Shown in pieces: positions 1-8,424 of a stretch of 13,253 bases of DNA; position 1 is the stretch's first letter; each line of letters opens with the position of its first letter. This stretch comes from an archaeon. Lineage in GTDB: Archaea > EX4484-52 > B79-G9. The notes under the pieces were generated by a model. That model had not been told where the DNA came from. It made no database searches and was given only the letters and a program-made list of their open reading frames with translations. The stretch spans positions 1-13,253 of the forward strand of contig JAUVEX010000014.1 in NCBI GenBank assembly GCA_030594585.1. Reading direction: 5' to 3'. The position numbers and the translations under genes were made by a program.

Positions 1-2
1 AT

Positions 3-3000
3 GTCTCTGTCTTAAACACTAAAAGAACAACAATACAGACAAACGGCAAAGGCCAGTACATGAACGGCTCGACAGATGCAACCGGATGGATTGTCTTTGA
101 ATATGTGCCTAAAGAGAAGTATTTCATAAATATCACCGCACCAAACGGGAAAACAAATCTTACGGTAGTGGATACTGTTTCAGGCGAAAACAACACAGCA
201 TCACTATATCTTAAGCCAATAAACACCGGCGGTGCAGGAGAGGTCTCTATAAATGTGACAGATAGTTCGGGAGGCGCAATTGAAGGGGTAAATATAGGCA
301 TAGAACAGGATAGTATAACAACCACACTGAAAATAGGAGAAACAGTAAATTTCGGTGGAAGCGTTGTTGAGATTACGGCAATAAGTTCTACAGCAATTTC
401 GGTAAAAATAGGGCTAACGACAAAAATCCTGTCCGAAGGTGAAGAAGAAGAAATTGGCTCAACAGGGATAAAAGTAAAAGTTGAAGAAATAACATATGAT
501 GATGATGTGGCTAAAAGAAAAGCGCGCATAAAGATATCGATGGTTTCCGGAACATATGTCGATACAGAAACCACAAACTCAACAGGAATAGCACTTTTGG
601 ACCTTGATACCGGAATTTATAACTTTATCATCGACGGCGAGCCCGCAGGTTATGGAAAATATATTGATTATTATATGCCTTTAGGAATGTTCACCTTCAA
701 TGAAGGGGAAACATCAAACGGTGTTGCAGCCTTTGGTGTAAAAGGAACAGGAGACTATTATGTTAAGATAGCTGCTCCGGGATATGATACATGGAACAGT
801 AATAATCTGGGAATATCATTTAACGGAACGCACAACAGCGAATTTTTTGACGGAGAATACATGGGTGTGTTTGGTGATATTGCTGTAGACTTTATCGGAA
901 ATACAAAAATAAACGGAACAGTTTATGATAAATACTTTATCTCAAGCCCGATGCCGGGACCTGCAGGAACTCTTGAAAATACAGAACTGAAGTTTTACAC
1001 ATCCCCAACATATATGCCAACAAGCCTGCGTTATGAAACAACAACAGATGAAAACGGAACATACACAATAAACATAAGTTCCAAAGCTTTCGGGGGAAGC
1101 ACAACAAGCCAAACATACTATGTCACGGCCACAGACTTAGGATACAATATCGGGCAATGGTCATTTATAGGCCTTAACGAAAACGAGAGCAAAATTATCA
1201 CACACCCAATGATTGGCTCAAGAGTATTGGACGGAAGCATATACAGCATTAAGACCGGACAAAAAATAACAACACCTGCAACAATTATCCTCTCAGTGTT
1301 TGATCAGGAGATTTGCGGTTCATCATCAGAATGCAACGCATATACAAACAGCATTCCCGTAACTAATGGACAGTTTTCATTCAGTGTTAGGGAAGGAAAT
1401 ACATATAATGTTACAATTAATGCAACAAATTACAATATATTGAAGATAAACGAACAGGCAGACAACAAATATTATCTATATCCTATTGGAAACAGTAGGT
1501 TTGTTTTAGACATAAACAGCAGCGATGGTGCTGTTTCAAATCAGGAGCTTCTTTTGAACAATAATGAAAACACAACCTTTGTAAACCACACAACAAGTGT
1601 TTTGGGAAACATAATACAATGGATATATCTTGGAGTTGCAAAATCCCTGAACTTTACTGTAAATGGAAGTGCTTATGGTTATGGGATAACAACTGTCGGC
1701 GGAGGAACATACGATCCCGGAAATACATACAACCTGCCCGTGTGGCTAAATATTACATATGCGAACATAAGCATTTTGTCTGATTCAGGAACACCTATTG
1801 ATGGTGTTCTTATCAATTTTTCCGGCGTGGAATTTTTAAACACAACTGTAAACGGAAGCGCCGCATTCAAAAAAGTGCCAATAGGAACCTATACACTGTC
1901 ATTCACAGGAATAGATCCATGGTATGCCGTTCCCGGCGGAACGCCGCAACTTTTAGTATCAAATGCAGGCAATTGGAACAATGTAATATTCACCGTAAAT
2001 GAAACCCAGTTTGAGATAAGGACCGAAAACACAACATCAAACCTTATTGCAAATGTAAGCCTGACACTTACAGGCCCGGAATTGAGGCAGAATTTTACGC
2101 ACTCCGGAGTTGTACTTTTTGAAAAGATGCTGCCCGGAAATTACACGGTATCATTTGATGAGACCGAACTGTATGATTACGGATATTATCTGCCAACAGG
2201 CGTGGTTGAAATCGAAGCTATCGGCGGCAATGATGCCGCAACAGGAAATAATAGGACTATAACACTCAACAGCACAGACGGTTTGGGTTTCACAAAAATA
2301 ACAACTCTTGCAGGTGCAAACGCATCTTTATGGTATAACAGCACAACCATTGTTGACACTAAAATTGTCGGCTCTTCAGGTTATGTTTTCCTTGAAACCA
2401 ATATTAGCCAATATAATGACACCATGACTGTAACTGTTTCAAAAAGCGGGTATTATACAAAAACAATACCATCATTTAATCTTACAAATAAGGAAGTTAA
2501 GAAATACACTGTATCGCTTACTTCAATAACCTACATAGGCGGTGGAGGGGGCGACGGTTCCAGCGGAAGCTCAACAGGAAGTTTTATTCCTATAAGTACC
2601 GTACCCGTTCAACCCCCCGCAATATCCCCTGATTTTATTGCGGCAGACATTAATGTTTATTTAAATGCCAATATGTGCAGCCAAGCACATATTGAAATTA
2701 CAAATACCGGAAATATGATTTTGAACAATATATCATCTGAAACCACATCAATTTCCGAAGATATCGAAAGCAAGCCATTGCAGGGAATAAATAACCTTGA
2801 CATCGGCAAAAAAGCATACCTATCTTTAGAAGTATGCACGGGAAAATATGCCTTTTCAGGCACATACACAAAGAATATAGTGATTGAAAGTGATAATGCA
2901 GAAACAATCACATCGCTTACAGTTGTCGTTCAGAAAGACTACACAGAAATACTTGAAGAACAGCTTTTAGCTCTTCTTGAAACAATATACTCTATAAATG

Positions 3001-3545
3001 CGGAAACGCTTGATTCAACACAAAAAGAGTATTATGAAGATGCAAAAAAAGGCACTCTTGAGGCAAAAGATGCAATATCGAAAAGAGAATTTGAGCGTGC
3101 GGAAACAGCAATTTCCAATATTCGTCTTGCACTCTCAAAAATAAGCGAAAAAGAGCCAATAGGTGAAAAAGCAACAATTACGGATTATTTGTATTCCTAT
3201 GGTTTGTGGCTTTTGGTTCCTGCATTGTTTGCTGTTTTGGCAGCAATATTCTTTGCAGCAAGAAGAAGCAAAAAAGAAAAACCAGAAACATGCACTTTCG
3301 AGCTTCCTGAACTGCCGCCGGAAACAGCAGCAAAAAAACCAATATTGCCTGAGCATGTGAAAAAAAGCATTGCGGAAAAAAATACAAAAACCACGGAATT
3401 CAATGTATTTCACGCAGCGCCTGTTGAAGGTGCAGAGAAGTTCCTGACAGATACAATAGAGCGCGTTGTTGAAGAAAAATGCAGCAAATGCGGCGGGAAA
3501 ATATTTAAGGGAACCTGCATATGGTGTGGGTATGCATCTGCTTAG
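3..3545 (+). CDS. Large glycosylated surface protein, C-terminal membrane anchor and cytoplasmic zinc ribbon (5' end missing)
   Basis: The reading frame is open to the left edge, so the first ATG (60) is probably internal; numbering below uses that Met as 1. The chain is a series of beta domains of the carboxypeptidase-regulatory/Ig type, seen as repeated '(N/D)-x-(T/N)-G ... G-x-Y-x-(F/V)' strands near residues 10-30, 173-190, 331-341, 596-616 and 681-699. It has over 30 N-x-S/T sequons, all before the membrane segment. A Gly/Ser/Pro linker (about 826-858) leads to a further beta domain (about 860-955), then a charged helical stalk (about 960-1040). A single hydrophobic helix at 1048-1068 is followed by RRSKKEK, which by the positive-inside rule puts the tail in the cytoplasm. 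The tail ends in a CxxC-x8-CxxC zinc ribbon (C1141, C1144, C1153, C1156). It is probably an S-layer-associated or adhesive envelope protein. It converges on the pilus genes and is not part of their operon. The family of the whole protein is not recognised. Confidence 0.85.
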   Translation, partial: VSVLNTKRTTIQTNGKGQYMNGSTDATGWIVFEYVPKEKYFINITAPNGKTNLTVVDTVSGENNTASLYLKPINTGGAGEVSINVTDSSGGAIEGVNIGIEQDSITTTLKIGETVNFGGSVVEITAISSTAISVKIGLTTKILSEGEEEEIGSTGIKVKVEEITYDDDVAKRKARIKISMVSGTYVDTETTNSTGIALLDLDTGIYNFIIDGEPAGYGKYIDYYMPLGMFTFNEGETSNGVAAFGVKGTGDYYVKIAAPGYDTWNSNNLGISFNGTHNSEFFDGEYMGVFGDIAVDFIGNTKINGTVYDKYFISSPMPGPAGTLENTELKFYTSPTYMPTSLRYETTTDENGTYTINISSKAFGGSTTSQTYYVTATDLGYNIGQWSFIGLNENESKIITHPMIGSRVLDGSIYSIKTGQKITTPATIILSVFDQEICGSSSECNAYTNSIPVTNGQFSFSVREGNTYNVTINATNYNILKINEQADNKYYLYPIGNSRFVLDINSSDGAVSNQELLLNNNENTTFVNHTTSVLGNIIQWIYLGVAKSLNFTVNGSAYGYGITTVGGGTYDPGNTYNLPVWLNITYANISILSDSGTPIDGVLINFSGVEFLNTTVNGSAAFKKVPIGTYTLSFTGIDPWYAVPGGTPQLLVSNAGNWNNVIFTVNETQFEIRTENTTSNLIANVSLTLTGPELRQNFTHSGVVLFEKMLPGNYTVSFDETELYDYGYYLPTGVVEIEAIGGNDAATGNNRTITLNSTDGLGFTKITTLAGANASLWYNSTTIVDTKIVGSSGYVFLETNISQYNDTMTVTVSKSGYYTKTIPSFNLTNKEVKKYTVSLTSITYIGGGGGDGSSGSSTGSFIPISTVPVQPPAISPDFIAADINVYLNANMCSQAHIEITNTGNMILNNISSETTSISEDIESKPLQGINNLDIGKKAYLSLEVCTGKYAFSGTYTKNIVIESDNAETITSLTVVVQKDYTEILEEQLLALLETIYSINAETLDSTQKEYYEDAKKGTLEAKDAISKREFERAETAISNIRLALSKISEKEPIGEKATITDYLYSYGLWLLVPALFAVLAAIFFAARRSKKEKPETCTFELPELPPETAAKKPILPEHVKKSIAEKNTKTTEFNVFHAAPVEGAEKFLTDTIERVVEEKCSKCGGKIFKGTCIWCGYASA

Positions 3546-3550
3546 CGTAT

Positions 3551-3606
3551 TGTTTTTATGGCTTTAAGCAACATCGATATCATATGTTTTTTCTATTTCT
3601 ATATTC
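3551..3606 (+). terminator. T-rich transcription end after the surface protein gene
   Basis: The sense strand just after the stop codon carries a T5 run (3553-3557) and a second T-rich tract with T6 (3587-3592). Archaeal RNA polymerase commonly terminates at such tracts without a hairpin, and no clear stem is visible. The second tract lies inside the antisense of the convergent 121-residue gene, so the two transcripts may overlap at their 3' ends. Confidence 0.35.
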
Positions 3607-3929
3607 CCGCTATTTAGTGTGATGTATGTCTTGTTTTCTGTTTCATTATAGGTGTATGAAAAAGCATAACCTGCTTTTTTGAAAGTGTCTTCTTTTATGG
3701 TGAAATACGCATTCAGGTTTTCTTCTAAATTGTCTGCAGTCGAGTAAGACATAACTTCATTTATCTCAACCATAATGTTATCTAAATTCCACAAAACTTC
3801 ATCAATCTCTTTTTGCTGTTCTGCAGGGTCATAAGAGTTATCATCTGAAAGTATGCTTGAAATAGACATAAGCAAAATAACAACTATGACTGCGCTTATT
3901 ACAAAAAATTGTCCTTTTCTTCGTTTCAT
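3564..3929 (-). CDS. Small pilin-like protein with class III signal peptide (121 aa)
   Basis: The N-terminus MKRRKG|QFFVISAVIVVILL is a short basic leader with a K-G|Q site followed directly by a hydrophobic helix, as in archaeal proteins processed by FlaK/PibD/EppA-type prepilin peptidases. After the helix (about residues 8-27) comes an acidic helical part (to about 80) and a short beta-like C-terminus with two sequons. The ATG follows the TAA of the 640-residue gene with no gap, and a TTGGTGG ribosome site lies inside the end of that gene, so translation is probably coupled. It is the last gene of the operon, 18 bp from the convergent surface-protein gene. The likely role is a minor pilin or pseudopilin. 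It lacks the conserved Glu at mature position 5 seen in many bacterial pilins. The role is inferred from the leader and context only. Confidence 0.8.
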   Translation of the reverse strand: MKRRKGQFFVISAVIVVILLMSISSILSDDNSYDPAEQQKEIDEVLWNLDNIMVEINEVMSYSTADNLEENLNAYFTIKEDTFKKAGYAFSYTYNETENKTYITLNSGNIEIEKTYDIDVA

Positions 3930-5852
3930 TTACTGTGCCACCAAAAATTCAATTTCTCCAAATTCTAAAAAATCCTCATTTAGCATAAGTGTCTTTTTTA
4001 TGGAAACAACATCACCCCAACCGGCATATGATGCTATAATGGTGTCTTCTTTGTTTGATGCCCACAAGAGTGTTCCCTGTAAAAGGATCCAGTAATCTAC
4101 ACCATTAAGGCCTGCCTGCATCCACGCGGTTTTTGCTTTTGTACCTTCTTTAGTTACAATTATGTATGGTACTTGTAGTCTCTCTTTAAGTTTTGCAGTG
4201 ATTTTTGTCCCATCACCAGAAACAAAAATCTGGTATGTTTCAGGACCTATAAGTATGCTTTCCGTTGTATAGAGCGGTCCTTCATTATCATCATTGTAAT
4301 TGCCGTCATGGTTCAAGTCTATATTGAATAGTGTATAATTTCCTGTTTTGTTTGTTGCAACAATAGAGTATACATATCCTGTACCGAAATTAAGTGTGCC
4401 ATTTCTGTGCATTCCTGAAGGAAGTGTGGGATTTGTGAATCCGGCATCTGTTGTAGTATCTATTAAATCGCCTATATTGTTGGCAATATTAATATAATAT
4501 GTCTTGTTGTTGTATTGGGCTGCAACATTTTTACTTGAGTTACTTTTAGCATATATTTTTGTAGGATTTGTTTTTCCTTCAAATATATGATTTTCATTTA
4601 GCAGCATATTCATACTTACGCCGGCAGGGTTAATAGTTTTAATAGTGTAATTGTTTCCGTCAAGCATGATACTTTCACTAGCAGCATATGATGTATTGTC
4701 CGGAAATGCAAAACTTAAATCATTGTCACTGTCAAAATAACTTTCATTATACCCGGTTCCTGCATCTGTTAGTATGGTGGCAATATTGCCTCCTTTAAAC
4801 GAGATATTTGAGATTTTTAAGCTCCCTGAAGGAAGGTTAGTGTATCCATTTGTGTCTACTGTAAAATTATCGAGCATAATACCCGAAAAAAGAGTGTATT
4901 TGTCAAGGGGGTAAAGCATATCATACGCTTTTATTTCGCTGTTGATGCTGACATTATCAGAGGAATCGGCAAGATTATAAGTTACTGTTTCAATACCGAA
5001 AATATTTTTCTGCACTATGTCTGATGCAGCGGGAATGTCGGCAATTTCTATAAGAGGGATGCCTAAAGATTGAATAGCGGATAGTTTGTTTTCATAAGAT
5101 GAAAGATTCCTGTAATACGGTATAAACAGGGCATCATATTTCGTATAGTATTCTGTTGTTTCTTCAAGGTCTGTTACACTGAAAATAATTCTTGTTTTTC
5201 TTGAATTTATTTCGTAGTCTCTTAGCTTGTAAAAATAATCAACGACTTTGCTTGCGTTCCAGAAAACAGCATCTACTGTAGCGCCATTATAGCTCAAAGA
5301 ACGCACAATGTATGGCTGGCCTGAAAGGAAAAACAAGTTACTTGAGCCAAGAGGGCCTTCGTGCGAATCATATGTGCCGTTGTTGTTGTAGTCAACATAC
5401 ATTCTGTCAAATACACCATCTGCCGAAATCTTTAATGCTGTAAAGTTTGTAACACCATCAACACTCCCTTCAGCGCAAAGAACCGCATCAATCTCTGCAG
5501 GGCATGCTCCGGGAACGCCCGCGTTTCTTTCAATCCTTTCAGAAGAATTCATCAACATTCCGACAAGTATGTCTTTTTTTGGAAGATTGTATGTTTTTAT
5601 TGTGATTCTTGATGAAGGCGATATAAATGATTTAATTATTTTTTTTAAGTCTTCTCCGCGGTTTTCAATTACGAGATTTTTGAGTTCTGTTCCTGTAATC
5701 ATATCGGAAAGATCCCTTGTTGAGGATATGGTTTTTGCATCGCTCCATTCGATATGTCGCACAGAAAAATCAATAGTTGTAAAAATAGATAATATCAAAA
5801 GCGCAGCTATGACTCCTTCAATACTGTGCATCATTGCTTTTTTACATACCAT
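3930..5852 (-). CDS. Very large pilin-like surface protein with EF-hand-like loop modules (640 aa)
   Basis: The N-terminus MVCKKAMMHSIEGVIAALLI is pilin-like: two Lys, then a hydrophobic helix (about 12-28) entered by a Glu. The cleavage site is not canonical: K-A|M or one residue later, which would put Glu12 at mature position 6 or 5. The 600-residue ectodomain has three related modules (about 142-199, 361-423, 497-561). Each contains a Ca-loop-like segment: D154-x-N-x-N-G...E165, D374-x-D-x-D, and D512-x-N-x-D-G. Each is followed by a 'hhhxxGxxYxIxxhxxxG' beta motif. Between modules 1 and 2, residues about 220-288 look alpha/beta (RIIFSV, YDALFIPYY, LGIPLIEI), like a Rossmann or amidotransferase-like fold, but no catalytic motif is evident. 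The ATG has a GGTGA site 4 nt upstream that overlaps the TGA of the preceding gene. It is far larger than ordinary pilins, so a tip adhesin or anchored pilus cap is the best guess. Confidence 0.85.
   Translation of the reverse strand: MVCKKAMMHSIEGVIAALLILSIFTTIDFSVRHIEWSDAKTISSTRDLSDMITGTELKNLVIENRGEDLKKIIKSFISPSSRITIKTYNLPKKDILVGMLMNSSERIERNAGVPGACPAEIDAVLCAEGSVDGVTNFTALKISADGVFDRMYVDYNNNGTYDSHEGPLGSSNLFFLSGQPYIVRSLSYNGATVDAVFWNASKVVDYFYKLRDYEINSRKTRIIFSVTDLEETTEYYTKYDALFIPYYRNLSSYENKLSAIQSLGIPLIEIADIPAASDIVQKNIFGIETVTYNLADSSDNVSINSEIKAYDMLYPLDKYTLFSGIMLDNFTVDTNGYTNLPSGSLKISNISFKGGNIATILTDAGTGYNESYFDSDNDLSFAFPDNTSYAASESIMLDGNNYTIKTINPAGVSMNMLLNENHIFEGKTNPTKIYAKSNSSKNVAAQYNNKTYYINIANNIGDLIDTTTDAGFTNPTLPSGMHRNGTLNFGTGYVYSIVATNKTGNYTLFNIDLNHDGNYNDDNEGPLYTTESILIGPETYQIFVSGDGTKITAKLKERLQVPYIIVTKEGTKAKTAWMQAGLNGVDYWILLQGTLLWASNKEDTIIASYAGWGDVVSIKKTLMLNEDFLEFGEIEFLVAQ
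4170..5429 (-). repeat. Three diverged protein-level repeats inside the 640-aa pilin-like protein
   Basis: The modules lie roughly at 5256-5429, 4584-4772 and 4170-4364. Modules 1 and 3 are the clearest pair: both read D-x-N-x-(N/D)-G-x-Y-x(4,5)-E-G-P-L, then a strand motif ending G-(Q/P)-x-(P/T)-Y-x-(V/F). Module 2 keeps D-x-D-x-D and the G-N-N-Y-x-I strand but has lost the EGPL part. Similarity is at protein level only; I see no DNA-level repeat. Confidence 0.55.
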
Positions 5853-5856
5853 GAAT

Positions 5857-6570
5857 TCACCAATATTTTAGCGTAATTTTTATTATTTGGTCTCCTTTTT
5901 TTGCAAAACGGATGTGGTTTGTCATTAGGTTGTTTGATGGCGGCTGTTTTCCGCAGTCAGCCAGGTTTGCATACATTATTACGAACTGGCCGTCAGCATC
6001 TATTTCCTGGACTTCATATTCGTCATCTCCAAGAACATACCCGCAATCGCCTTCCTTTGCAGTCATTATTGTGCCGTTGTCGATTACAACTGCGTCGTAT
6101 TCAGTGCTTGTATTATAGGTTTCAAAAAAAATAGTTGAACCGTCAACAATACTGCTTCCGGTAAAATTCTCAATATTTTCATTGTTTGTAAGGGCGATTA
6201 AATAAGAATCTGCCTGTATGTGAAAATTGCTGCTGTTTGATGCATTTAGGATATGGTCATGAAAATATGTGTAGTTATTTCTGGAATCTATCTGGCTTGG
6301 ATGCCAGCCAAATATATTGCATCCTTTTACAGTCTCAAGAGCCGTCTTATTTATTTCTGTTTTATTGTTCTCTAAAACAACAAAATCCATCAGGTTTTGC
6401 ATGCCTCTCCAGGTACTTGTCTCAATTATGTTTTCTTCTGTTGCTTCTGTGTGCTGCGGAACAAAGCTTAGTGTCATAAAAAAGACATACATAAGAATAA
6501 AGATGAATATTGTAAAGCCGCCCAAATATTCTATACTCATCTGAGCCTTTCTTGATTTTTCTTTTTCCAA
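5857..6570 (-). CDS. Pilin-like protein with class III signal peptide, TTG start (237 aa)
   Basis: The leader MEKEKSRKA|QMSIEYLGGF is a good archaeal class III signal with K-A|Q cleavage, and Glu14 falls at mature position 5, the position conserved in type IV pilins. A hydrophobic helix follows (about 16-34). The ectodomain is rich in Asn, with many N-x-S/T sequons and three cysteines (KGC, GDC, ADC), and looks beta-rich toward the C-terminus. The start is a TTG at 6570, chosen because an AAGGTG ribosome site lies 5 nt upstream and because the next Met (in QMS) would remove the whole leader. The ribosome site overlaps the stop codon of the upstream platform-protein gene. It is probably a minor pilin or a component of the pilus base. 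It is not assigned to a named family. Confidence 0.85.
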   Translation of the reverse strand: MEKEKSRKAQMSIEYLGGFTIFIFILMYVFFMTLSFVPQHTEATEENIIETSTWRGMQNLMDFVVLENNKTEINKTALETVKGCNIFGWHPSQIDSRNNYTYFHDHILNASNSSNFHIQADSYLIALTNNENIENFTGSSIVDGSTIFFETYNTSTEYDAVVIDNGTIMTAKEGDCGYVLGDDEYEVQEIDADGQFVIMYANLADCGKQPPSNNLMTNHIRFAKKGDQIIKITLKYW

Positions 6571-6575
6571 AAAAA

Positions 6576-6581
6576 CACCTT
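6576..6581 (-). promoter_or_regulatory. Ribosome binding site that fixes a TTG start
   Basis: On the - strand AAGGTG is followed by TTTTT and then the TTG at 6570. It overlaps the TAA (6580-6582) of the upstream gene, so termination and re-initiation are probably coupled. Confidence 0.6.
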
Positions 6582-7515
6582 AAGTTATAAACATTATAAA
6601 CACAAGCAGTGATGAGACTATCATTATGCCCGCATGCTTTATTCCTGCAGTTGCATTTCCTTCTGAAAGTTCTCCTGCAATAACTCCCGAAGCGACACCC
6701 TGTATTATGACCATCATTAAAAACAGCACCCTGAAATAAGTAAGCGGATCTGTAGTGTCATAACCCATAACAACGCCTAAATTACAAAGCCACTGCATTG
6801 AATCGCAGTAATTGACTGACCCGCCAAGGCTCATTCCTGAAAACCCTGAATCAACAGCAGAAACATTTATTGCAAGCATAGGAACCATTAGCTTATATAG
6901 CGCAACAATTATGCCCAAAAATAAAAAATATATGAAATACATGATATACACTTGCTGCGACAATATGCTTTTGCGTTCTTCATCCACTTCCCGAATAGAA
7001 CTTATGTTCATTGCAATAGAATCCATTGTCTCTGCAATATCGCCGCCTGAAGTGTATGCCTCAATTATGATTGTAAACGACTGTCTCATGATTTTACTGC
7101 TGCGAATGCGGCTCGCAAGCTGCATAAGTACCTTAGGGAACGGCACCCCCCAGGAAAGCTGGTTTGAAGCGTGTTTAAGTTCATCTGAAAGAGGGCCGTA
7201 ATCTGATTTAGATACAATCTTGAATGCCTGGACGAAATTCATGCCTGACTTTATGGCTTCTGAAAAATCTTTTAGGAATGTCGGGAAGTGGTCTTCCATT
7301 TTGCGGTATTTATGGTATTTTGAATACTTGATTGCAGATGCAGGCACAATTGCAACAACAACACCCATTACAAGAAAAACAACACTTAAGGTACTTTTGA
7401 AGATGGCACTTATAGCAACGCCGAACAATATTAAAAATACACCGACTGCAGCGGATGCATAAATTGTAAGTTTTGCGCTGTCCTGCTTCTTTTTTATCTT
7501 TATTTCCTGTGTCAT
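6580..7515 (-). CDS. GspF/TadC-type pilus platform membrane protein, second copy (311 aa)
   Basis: This is an inner core protein of type IV pilus, archaellum and type II secretion machines. It is thought to sit in the membrane and couple the ATPase to filament growth. Two N-terminal membrane helices (about 17-37 and 42-62) lead to a cytoplasmic helical GspF domain (about 70-190) with the typical segments FLKDFSEAIKSGM, SWGVPF and YTSGGDI. Three further hydrophobic helices follow (about 195-217, 270-290, 295-311). A short outward loop carries two cysteines (NYCDSMQWLC). A GTG at 7524 is in frame, but it lies inside the ribosome site AAGTGATT, so the ATG at 7515 is taken as the start. That ATG sits 1 nt after the stop of the other platform gene. 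Having two separate platform proteins recalls the TadB/TadC and EpdJ/EpdK pairs, which suggests a heteromeric platform (inference). Confidence 0.9.
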   Translation of the reverse strand: MTQEIKIKKKQDSAKLTIYASAAVGVFLILFGVAISAIFKSTLSVVFLVMGVVVAIVPASAIKYSKYHKYRKMEDHFPTFLKDFSEAIKSGMNFVQAFKIVSKSDYGPLSDELKHASNQLSWGVPFPKVLMQLASRIRSSKIMRQSFTIIIEAYTSGGDIAETMDSIAMNISSIREVDEERKSILSQQVYIMYFIYFLFLGIIVALYKLMVPMLAINVSAVDSGFSGMSLGGSVNYCDSMQWLCNLGVVMGYDTTDPLTYFRVLFLMMVIIQGVASGVIAGELSEGNATAGIKHAGIMIVSSLLVFIMFIT

Positions 7516-7516
7516 T

Positions 7517-8407
7517 TTAATCACTTGAAGGTGCCATACCCTTAATTAATACAATAAATGCGAAAGATGCGAACGGGAGCCCTATAAGGACCATTGCAAC
7601 CTGCATTATTGTAATAAATCCTGTGGCCCCGCCAATACCACCCATAATTGTTGTAAGGATCATAAAAAATATAGAGCCTACAATAACAACAGTTATATAC
7701 ATTTCAATAAACATTGATAGCGTCTGTGTAAATTGTGTGAGCCTTCGCCTGTAATCATTCATGGAACTTTGCGCTTTTTCATGAAGGTATGCCTTTAAGT
7801 CCCCGCCAACAGTTATAGTGCTTCTCAAGCCCCAAAGTATTTCCTTAAATTTTTCAGAAGGCGTTCTTTTGGCTGCAGTCTCTAAGGCATTCGTGATATT
7901 TGAGCCCATAAGCTCTACTTCTTCAACAATCCGTGAACACTCTTTTGATATTTCGCCGTATTCTTTGAACTTTGCAATTGTTTTAAACATAGCAACAATC
8001 GGCGTTCCGCTTCCGGATATTGTTGCAAGATAAAGAACCGCAAACGGAAGAGAATCATCGATTTTTTTCTTTCTCTCATCAACAATAATTGACGGGTATA
8101 TGTTAAACAGGAAATATATCCCTATTGTTGTAAAAATACCCCCAAAAAGCCCAAAAATAAAACCTACAAGTGCATTTCCAAAAACAACGGTCATAATCAA
8201 TGCAAGAAGAGGCATTTCGAATACAAATACAATAGTGCTTGTCGCAACAGCAAGGGAAAGATATTCTGCAGCTGTAATGTGGATATTTGCTTTTGAAAGT
8301 TGTATCTGAAGGTCTTTAAAGCCGGAACTAAGATATTTTTCTACAATACCCCCAAAATAGCGATATGCCAAGCGCCCGTAATTAGTCTCTGGCTTATTTT
8401 CCTCCAT
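7517..8407 (-). CDS. GspF/TadC-type pilus platform membrane protein, first copy (296 aa)
   Basis: This has the same family architecture as the next gene in the operon, but the sequence is clearly diverged. Two N-terminal hydrophobic helices (about 47-67 and 75-100) include FGNALVGFIFGLFGGIF. The cytoplasmic domain (about 110-235) has the hallmark segments LPFAVLYLATISGSG, a helical region through LWGLRSTITVGGDL, and EKAQSSMNDYRRRL. Two C-terminal membrane helices follow (about 238-262 and 268-290). The gene lies 17 nt downstream of the ATPase gene, and its own end overlaps the ribosome site of the second platform gene. The first about 40 residues are soluble and polar. The ATG at 8407 has only a weak AGGG site upstream, but no better start is visible. 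It most likely forms the platform with its neighbour and docks the ATPase. Confidence 0.9.
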   Translation of the reverse strand: MEENKPETNYGRLAYRYFGGIVEKYLSSGFKDLQIQLSKANIHITAAEYLSLAVATSTIVFVFEMPLLALIMTVVFGNALVGFIFGLFGGIFTTIGIYFLFNIYPSIIVDERKKKIDDSLPFAVLYLATISGSGTPIVAMFKTIAKFKEYGEISKECSRIVEEVELMGSNITNALETAAKRTPSEKFKEILWGLRSTITVGGDLKAYLHEKAQSSMNDYRRRLTQFTQTLSMFIEMYITVVIVGSIFFMILTTIMGGIGGATGFITIMQVAMVLIGLPFASFAFIVLIKGMAPSSD

Positions 8408-8424
8408 AAAAAATACCCTATTCC

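Noticed and set aside
60..62. ATG at 60 as the start of the surface protein
   Set aside because: The frame is open back to position 3 and encodes a plausible continuation of the same beta domain. There is no signal peptide after this ATG.
429..445. GAAGAAGAAGAA run as a simple-sequence repeat of interest
   Set aside because: It encodes a short Glu stretch in the surface protein and is too short to suggest phase variation.
3135..3413. - strand frames opposite the surface protein's anchor and tail
   Set aside because: Cys/Phe-rich composition typical of the reverse of a Lys/Ala/Glu-rich sequence. The + strand assignment is supported by membrane and zinc-ribbon features.
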